39,228 bases of DNA from Candidatus Taylorbacteria bacterium RIFCSPHIGHO2_02_FULL_43_32b (GTDB lineage: Bacteria; Patescibacteriota; Minisyncoccia; Phycocordibacterales; 2-02-FULL-43-11). Location of the stretch: NCBI GenBank assembly GCA_001820955.1, contig MHRK01000049.1:1-39228 (forward strand), in the 5' to 3' direction. This document shows, piece after piece, positions 25,991-34,900 of the stretch. Each line of letters begins with the position of its first letter. The first letter of the stretch is position 1. A model generated the notes under the pieces. The model was not told where the DNA came from. It saw only the letters and a program-made list of their open reading frames with translations, and searched no databases. A program made the translations under genes and the position numbers.

Positions 25991-28900
25991 TATTGCTCGG
26001 GGGTCGTTGATGCCGTTTCTTCCGTTAAATCGGTCGACGTCGAAACGGGTTCAATAATTGGGTCCGGGTCGGCTTCCTCGGTTACGGTCGAATCGGGCGG
26101 GGTTTCTTCGCCACCGCCAACAGGGTGGACGATTACCGTTCTTGTCGAAGTCGAGAAGTTCATAGCGCCGTCGTGCGCTGTCCAAACCACTTCATACGTG
26201 CCGGCTGTCGTCGTGTCTACGTTATTTGAGTAAAGGTCGGGGAGAATGTCTGCTCCGGAGTCGTCTGTGGCTGTCGCGCCGACGTCGTTGTAGGAAGTGC
26301 CGACTGTGATTTCCGCGGGGTTGTTGCCAAGGAGAGTGATGACTGGCGGAGTAGTGTCCGAAAACGAATTATGAATTATGAATAATGAATTATGCGGGGA
26401 AGAGGAAGAACCGCAAGCACCCGGGGTGGAAGTGGAAATGCCGTTATCATCAACCGAAAGACAGAACGGCTTCCCGGAGGGGCTGTAGAGCGTGACGCCT
26501 GTTGGTTTGTCGGCGGAGCCGACGGTGAGGTCGCCGGTCAAAATATTCGTAAATTTGGAAACCGTGGCGGAAAGACGAACGCCAAGAGATTCGAGCCACG
26601 TGGAAACGGTGTCGACAATGGTGCCCATTGCCAAAGACTCCCCGGCAATGGGCACCATTGTCGGAGTGGAAGAAGCGATTGATTCAAGAATTTTAACTCT
26701 GGCATCCAATTCCTGAATTGCTTTGGCCAAGACTGCGGTGAAATTTTCGTATTTGAATGTGCGCGCCTTTCCATCGGAGCCAAGACCGACAAGGCGCGGA
26801 TCGATGAGTTCAGCCTCTTCGGCGATAAAGCCCAACTGTTCTGTCGAAGTGGCCGTTGTTGAAGCAAGCTGATTGTAGAAGAAAGAAACGGGGCGGAGTT
26901 TGAGTACAGTGTCCAAGCCTGACATATCGAAGTCCCTGATGTCATGCTTGAATTTGGCGGATGAAGTGACACAGCCCGCGGCCACGGTGTCGGCTATCAA
27001 TTGGCCTGCGTCGTCCATACAAATGTCGTAGGTTTGATTGACTCCGGACGTGATGAGGTTGGTCATGTAAACACGGCCGTGCAGATTGCTCTGCCCCTGA
27101 ACGGAGAGAACAGCCGACGGGGTCGTGGTGCCGATTCCGACAAGACCGTTTAGATCGACAATAAAGGCGGTCGAGGTGGCGGAAGCTGTTGATGTGCTGA
27201 TGACAAAGAGAGGCATGTTGGAAAGAGAATTGGTGGAAGTGGCCGCGACAGAAAGCATAGCCCAGGGGCTTGTCGTGCCGATACCGACAGCGTTACCGCC
27301 TCCGAAAATAGCGTCATAATTGGACGAACCGCCGGAAATCGCAGAAACGTATAAGCCGATGTTTTTTGAAAGCGCGCCGCTCCATGAACCGGTCGACTGG
27401 ATGTTAATGCCTGTCTTCGTTAGCGAGGCCGTGGAAGAAGTTGCCTGGTTTGAAATATTAAAAGCGTTATAATCTGCTGTTTTTCCTGTTGTAAACGGAG
27501 TCGTTGAACCGGCGAAAACATCGAGCATGGCGAGAGGAGTCGTCGTGCCGATGCCGACGGCAAGATCATTTCGGATTCCGCCTACCCCATCGGCCGTGGC
27601 ATAGACCGTGAGAATGGAGTTGCCGTTTATGTTTGAGCTGTAACTTTCTGCTGTGCCTGCAGTGGACGCGCTAGAAACAGGCATATCAACAAAAGTGACG
27701 GTGCCGGCATCCGAATCAAACATGAAGTTGCCCATCGAGAAACTGTCCGCCGAGACAATGCCCGAAGAGTGATCGTACTCGAATGCTCCGCCGTCAATTG
27801 AGAATCCGCCCGTGAATGTCGAAGTGGCTTTTTGACCGGAGACTGTGGTGATGGAGAAGATTGGGGACGCCGTCGTTGACGTGGCGATAGACCAGGAGTA
27901 GTTAGTATTGTCGATAATCGTCGAAGTAGCCGCCTTCAAATATTGAACGGTCAACGACGGCGCCGAACTCGACGCAAATCTGATTACGTTTGAGTTTAAC
28001 CACGTGTCGCCATCGACGGAAAGTTTAGAAAATGGAGTGGTGGTGCCGATGCCGACGTTGCCGGAATCCTTAAATGTAACTAACTCATTTGTTCCTGCCC
28101 CATTAAAAATGTACATACTCGCTCCAACTATGGGTAGATACCAATTCAAGTTATTTGAGGCTGTTATACCAAAGATTGAAGACCTTGAGCCTCCGCTTTG
28201 TAAACCGCTAAAGTATTTAGCATTCGCAAGTGTCAGATTGTCAGAAAAGAACGCATCACCCGTTACCTGTAATTTGTATGTTGGCCCCGCCGTCCCTATC
28301 CCCACATTCCCTGTCGGCCCTATATATAGAGCAGTCGAGGTCCCCGCCCCGCTCGTTGATGACGCCACCACAAACAACGGGGTCGTTCCGCCGCCCAAAG
28401 TATTTTCCACCGATAGTTTGGCGTAAGGAGATGTGGTGCCGATGCCGACATTTTGACTATTAAAATAAGAAGTTCCATTAGCCGACAATTTCACCCTCGT
28501 GGATCCGTCTGAAGTACCCTTCATTAAGATATCAACATCATTAGAATTGGTAGTAAAATGTATACCGACAGACGAATTTTGATTTTGAATTACCCTTATA
28601 ATGTCTCCTGTCTGTGATGATGCACCTCTTACAATAAAGCTTGGCTGACTGGATGTTTGGTTCGTAACCTGTACTTGCGCTGCAGGATTTAGAACGCCAA
28701 ATCCTGTATTGCCAGTTGCATACAAACCACCCTGTATAGATAATCCTGCTTCTGGCGATGTCGTCCCAATCCCCACCTTGCCGTTGCTGTCTATTATAAA
28801 AGCGGTCGAAGTAGCGTACGCGGACGATGAAGAAGCGACACGCAAAAGATCAAAAGTTGAACCTGGTCCACCTGTCAGATTGAATCCGACTTGCGAAGTG

Positions 28901-31900
28901 GTGGCTTGAATTGAAAGTGTGGCAAAGGGCGAAGTCGTCCCGATACCGACAGAAAGAGTGTTGACGCCCCCGCCGCCGTCCGCCTCGCCATAAACCGTGA
29001 GCACCGGAGTTCCCCCCACTTTTGCCATGTACGCTTCGGCTGTGCCGGCGGCTGGGGTCGAAGAAACCGGCAAATCTATCCACTGCACAACTCCGGCATC
29101 GCTATCAAAATTGAGACCGCCGTAAACAAGGTTGTCTATATTTACTTCGCCCGAATAGTGGTCATAACTAAACGCCCCGTCATCAATCACAAACCCGCCC
29201 GTGAATGTCGAAGTGGCTTTTTGACCGGAGACTGTGGTGATGGAGAAGATAGAATTGAGAGCGGTTGAGGAAGTAGCGATGCTCCAAGAGCCAGGAGTGT
29301 TGTCGACGATTGTGGTCGTAGCGCGATTCAGCAAATTGATAGTGCCAACATTCCAATTGAGAATGGAGTTCCCGCCGACGCCGATTAACGCATTTCCGGC
29401 CACCGATAGCTCATGTGACGGCGTCGTCGTGCCGATTCCAAGTTTTCCGTTTGCGTCAATCATAAACGCCGTACTCGTGGCCAACAGTGTTGAAGAAGAA
29501 ACTCGGAAAAGCGCAGACGTATTGTTCGAATACCCCGCGAGATAGAAGCCTACGCCGGTGGAGGCTTGGTTGATGGAGAGTTTGGCGGAGGGAGAGGTGG
29601 TGCCGATGCCGATGTTGCCACCTCCTAAAATAGTCATCAAAATAGTGTCTCTGTTATTAACATTGAGTACTGTCTCCAAATTCCCAAGAGCTTGATGGTT
29701 GGTTGTGTTTTTCTTGGCCGCATATAACTGTATTGCTGGAGTTGTGTCGGTAGGGTCGGTTGAACCAACATAGGAACGTAGTGACATAGCTGTTGCATCA
29801 GTATCAGAAACACCAGTAATAAATAGACCGCCAGCCGTTGTTGAGAAAGGAGCAAATTTCCCAAAGACGTTAGTTGGCAACTGGTCTGTTATTCCATGGT
29901 TCACATCAGCATCAGACAAATAGATAGAACCATCTGTCACATCCAACTTCGCCAAAGGACTCGTCGTCCCGATGCCGACGTTGCCAGAAGAATCAATCCG
30001 AACTTTTTCTGAAGAATTAATCGTGAATCCTAGAACATTACTCGACGGAGAATACATGCCAGTTCCTGAAACGGAGCCAACTTGTGGATTAAATCTAGAA
30101 GCTGTAAGAGTACTAGAAAAAACACCTGCTCCGGTAACATCAAACGCAACCGTCGGTATCTTTCCAACCCCCACATTCCCATTCTGCAAAACTGTAAGAC
30201 CGGAGGAGCCGGCCACGCTCAAACCTCCCGCGAACGTACTCGTGGCGGTTGTCGATGTTGCATTGAAATACGGCGCGCCGACAAGTGTGGCCGCTTCAAT
30301 TCCATAAAATGTAGAAGTGGCGGTTGAAGTGGCAGTAAACTTCCCAGCAATCCACTCTCCCTTTGCCCCCCAATAATCAGCGGAGGTAGTGGAGAAACCA
30401 GTACCACCTACACCACAGTCAGAGCCGGCGCGTGTCAAAATTCCATCGGCTCCGACAGAGACACATGATGTAGCGCCAGAAAGACCAGATACTATGATAC
30501 TAGAAGCTAGAATATTACCCTGAACCGAAAGCTGTTGAGAGGGCGAGGTCGTGCCAATTCCCACCTTTCCGTTTGAGTCGATGAGGAAGGCGGTAGTGGT
30601 TGCAGTAAGTGTCGAAGTAGAGACCCTAAACAACGCAGACGTATTGTTCGAATACCCCGCGAGATAGAAACCTTCGCCAGTTGAACCCTGGTTGATTGAA
30701 AGCTTTGCTGAAGGAGAGGTAGTGCCGATGCCGACGCTACCTTCGATATTCACGTTATGCACACCGGTAGAATCATTAGAAAAAGAGGTCGTGTAATTGT
30801 TGCTTGAAGAAGTAAGAAACTGAAAATTCCTTAACGAGGAATATCCCCATTGTATATTACTTGCATCCAGCGCAGTTAGTCGTATTCCATTATCACTTAC
30901 AATATCCAATTTCACTTCCGGACTCGCCGTCCCAATCCCCACCCTCCCGCTCGAATCAATCGTCAAAGCGCGATAAGTGGCGTTCGTCGCCAAAGCGTCA
31001 GACGTGGTGCCGATTGCAAACTTGCCTGTATTGGATTCGATGAACCAGTGCTTTTGGTCAGTCGTGGCATCAGTGTCGGACAGTGTGATTTTTGGCGCAG
31101 TTGCTCCGGCAACTTGGAGAAGTGATGTCGGGGTGGTGGTGCCGATGCCGACGTTGCCGGAAGCTGAAATCCGAATGTCTTCCTGTTGACCACCAGCATA
31201 ATATGTATAAAAAGCCAGGCCGCTATTATTACTACCTGTAGCCTCGAGAACACCACCTATGGCCGGAGCAAGACTTGAGTAGGTACTGCTGTTGAAACCA
31301 CTAGAAGGAGCCAACATCAACTTGGATGTATTGCCAACTACTCCTGCATTACTATTTAGCAGCACGGCTATATTATTGGCTGACGACGAAACATACAGAG
31401 AGGAATAAGGTTTTATCGTTCCCACCCCGACGTTCCCATTCTGCAAAACCGTCAAGCCTGATGTGCCGGCCACGCTCAACCCTCCCGCAAAAGTACTCGT
31501 GGCCGTTGTGCCGTAGGATTGGAAACTTTGAGCTGAAGCGACACCATGAACCGCCAGATCCGTCCCCGGAGTTGAAGTCCCAATTCCAACTTTGCCGTTC
31601 GAGTCAATCATAAACGCCGTACTCGTTGCCAACAGTGTCGAAGTCGAAACCCTAAACAACGCAGAAGTATTATTCGAATACCCTGCGAGGTAAAATCCTT
31701 CGCCAGTCGAACCCTGATTGACCGAGAGTTTGGCGGAGGGAGAGGTCGTGCCGATGCCGACGTTTCCACCAGTTAGCGCGTATCCGCCAGAATATCTTGC
31801 TCCAAACATATTCGCGGTCGAGACTGTAAAATCGTTATCTGTAGAATCCGAAAGTGCTACCACTCCATGGGCATTAGCTTGTGCTCTTCTCCCGAAAGAC

Positions 31901-34900
31901 AAAGAATAATTACCATTCACGTCGTTTGACCGCCCACCAATAATCGCTGAGTAGCTACCGATAACGTTATTGTCATATCCGGCTAGAATTCCAGAGTAAA
32001 TTTCTGAACCCGTTATAGTATTACCCGTACCATTAAAAATGCCACTGTATCCAGCCGAAATTAAATTATAAGCGCCTCCTCCAATTATTGAGTGGCCAGA
32101 AGTGTTGTATTTTATAAAATTATGGCCCCCTCCGACAATTGTTCCAGCCAGTTGGTTAACTATGTTATCATATCCACCTGAAATCGTCGTAACATCCGCA
32201 CTCCCTACTACATACCCCGTATCATTAGCCCACCCAGCAGGAGCTAGGTCCGTCCCTCTTGGTTTTGTGGTTGTCCCGATAATTTGGGGCCAAGTCGATG
32301 CCCCGCCACCACTTATGGTCGCTGAGGTTAAACCGCTTTCTATTTCATTATCAGTGGAATTGACGATAAATCTGTCACTACCGCCACTTGATAGTTTTGT
32401 AGCGTCAAATGTCACTGCTCCTGAGAAATAGCCCTCACCATTAACAGTGAGCCGAGACGGAGGGTCTGTATTTCCAATCCCAATGTTACCATCTCCTCTA
32501 ATCGTCAAGGCGTTGACCGCGGTTCCAGCGGTTTTGGTTCTAAAGTAAATATTTCCCGAGTCTGCGTTGTAAATGTTATCTATATACGTATCACCGCCGC
32601 TGTTATCGAGCCATATTCTTGTGGCGATAGAGGAGCCAGTTGACCTGGACAGCTGAATTTGCGGGTCGTATGTGCTTCCTGGATCGCTGATTTTTAATAC
32701 TGCATCTGCTGAACCACTGGCGGTAATATGCAAATTTACTGACGGATCCGCTGTTCCAATACCGACTCGGCCACTGGTTTGTTGGATCACGAAACTGTTC
32801 GGGCCAACAACGCCCCCCGCAAACGTGCTCGTCGCCGTGGTAGAAGTCGCGTTGAAGTAAGGAGCGCCAACAAGTGTGGCCGCTTCAATTCCATAAAATG
32901 TTGAGGTGGCGGTTGAAGTGGCGACAAACGCGCCGGCGATCCATGTGCCCTTGGCGCCCCAATAATCAGCGGAGGTTGTGGAGAAGCCGATACTGCAATC
33001 AGAACCGGCGCGGGTCAAAATTCCATCGGCCCCGACAGAAACGCATGACGTGACTCCGGCCAAACTGCCGACAGACAACGTACCGCTAAGCAAAGTTGAG
33101 CCTTGCACCGCGAAGTCAGCAGACGGAGTGGTGGTACCAATCCCCACCTTGCCGCTTGAGTCGATGATGAAGGCGGTGGAGGTGGCAAAACCTGCGGTCG
33201 ACGTGCCAACAGCAAATACTGCGGATGTTCCGGCGACTGACCCGTTCACCGAGAGTTTGGCAAAAGGGGAAGTTGTGCCAATGCCGATTTGTCCGGATGA
33301 ATCGACAAGAAACGCTGTGTTGTGCGCGACAATGCCATTGCCGATGAAATTGTGCGTGCCTTCCACTTCTATATCGTAGACATCTTCGGAAGGCATTGAC
33401 TCTATGTTAGTTATTGTGTCCCAAACAGAGTTATTACCCTTTGTAATAGCCACTTCCTGGCCATTTATCAATTCCATAACTTTTGTCCATTTACCACCGC
33501 TTGACAATGAAGGCCGACGGGTATAGAGTAGCCGCAATAACGCAACCCCGAGCCTGGTGCTTGGGGCTTGTTTTTTATCTCCAGTATCAGTCTCTTCAGT
33601 TAAAGACAGAGCATTCTTATGACTATCCAAGTATATGTGAAGTATTTGCCTTAACTCCCAAGCCATATTGTTCTCAAATCCGGCAAAGGCAATTTTCTTA
33701 TTTTTTGCGACAGAATAATTCTTGAGAGGCAACAAATCGCTATCACCGCTAACGATAAGCAGAGCGTCGACATCGTCAATTGTTTTGGTCACGTCCAGGG
33801 CAATATCAACATCCATGTCTCCCTTTTTCTCAACCAAATCCACTATTTTTCCGTCGAGCACTTTTCTTGCCTTGATATATTTAAGCGGCTTTGTTACAAG
33901 ACTAACAAAGGATTTAACCGAATCAAGGTATTTTAAGGTATTCTCTCGAGAGTCGTCGCCTTCTCTCGGTATCGCCGTATAGAATTTAAGGAACTTCACG
34001 TTAAAAGCGACCGATAATTCCTCATGGAGCGCGCCTAAGCTTAACTTCCACCCAGCTTTTTTCTGCGCATAAAACAAATTGGAATTGTCATAGAAAACGC
34101 CTAGTGTCGGTTTTTCTTTCGGTATATCCGAATTCTTTTCTCTCACAAAATACGGGTGATTGCCAGTGGTGCGGATGGTTTTGCCGGATTGGGTGGTGAG
34201 CTTGAAGATCGGCTTTACACCCATGTAAGCGAGTTGCTTGACGCGGCTCCAAACAAGCTTGCCGGTTTTCGTGTCCAGCGTTTGGATTTCGTCGCCGGCT
34301 TTTATGTCCTTGATTTGCGGTTCATCGTAAACAAAACCATCAGCATCGACTTTTTCTCCTTTCTTTGCTTTTCGGCGGCGGCGAAGTTTGGTATCTCCCG
34401 TCACACAAAGCCCGGGAATATTTACCTGGAAAGGACCGGCAGGTAAAGCCGTCCCCACCCCCACCTTTCCATTCTGCAAAACCGAAAGACCGGAGGAGCC
34501 GGCCACGCTCAAACCGCCCGCAAACGTACTCGTAGCCGTCGTCGAAGTCGCCAGATAGGCGGCGGCGGTAGGTGTTGAGGAAGAGACAAGCGAACCAGCC
34601 ACATTGGAGGTGAGAAGCATGTTTGTGGCAAAACTCGCCGAGGAGAGCGTGGCTGAGGTGACGTTGCCCTGGTAGTCGATGGTGAATTTCGACGTTGAGG
34701 CTACTTTTAGGTCAAGAAGGTTGCCGGTAAAACCAGAGAGAGTGTCGGCGGCGATGACCGTGCCTGTAGTTGAAAGGTGCTCAACTGCGAGCCGAGAATA
34801 CGGCGAGCTCGTACCAACCCCGACGTTGCCCCCGGCGCGCCAGGCATTGGTGCCATCGGTAGCCCAATTGCCAGTAGTGGCGCCACCAATCAAATTGCCT

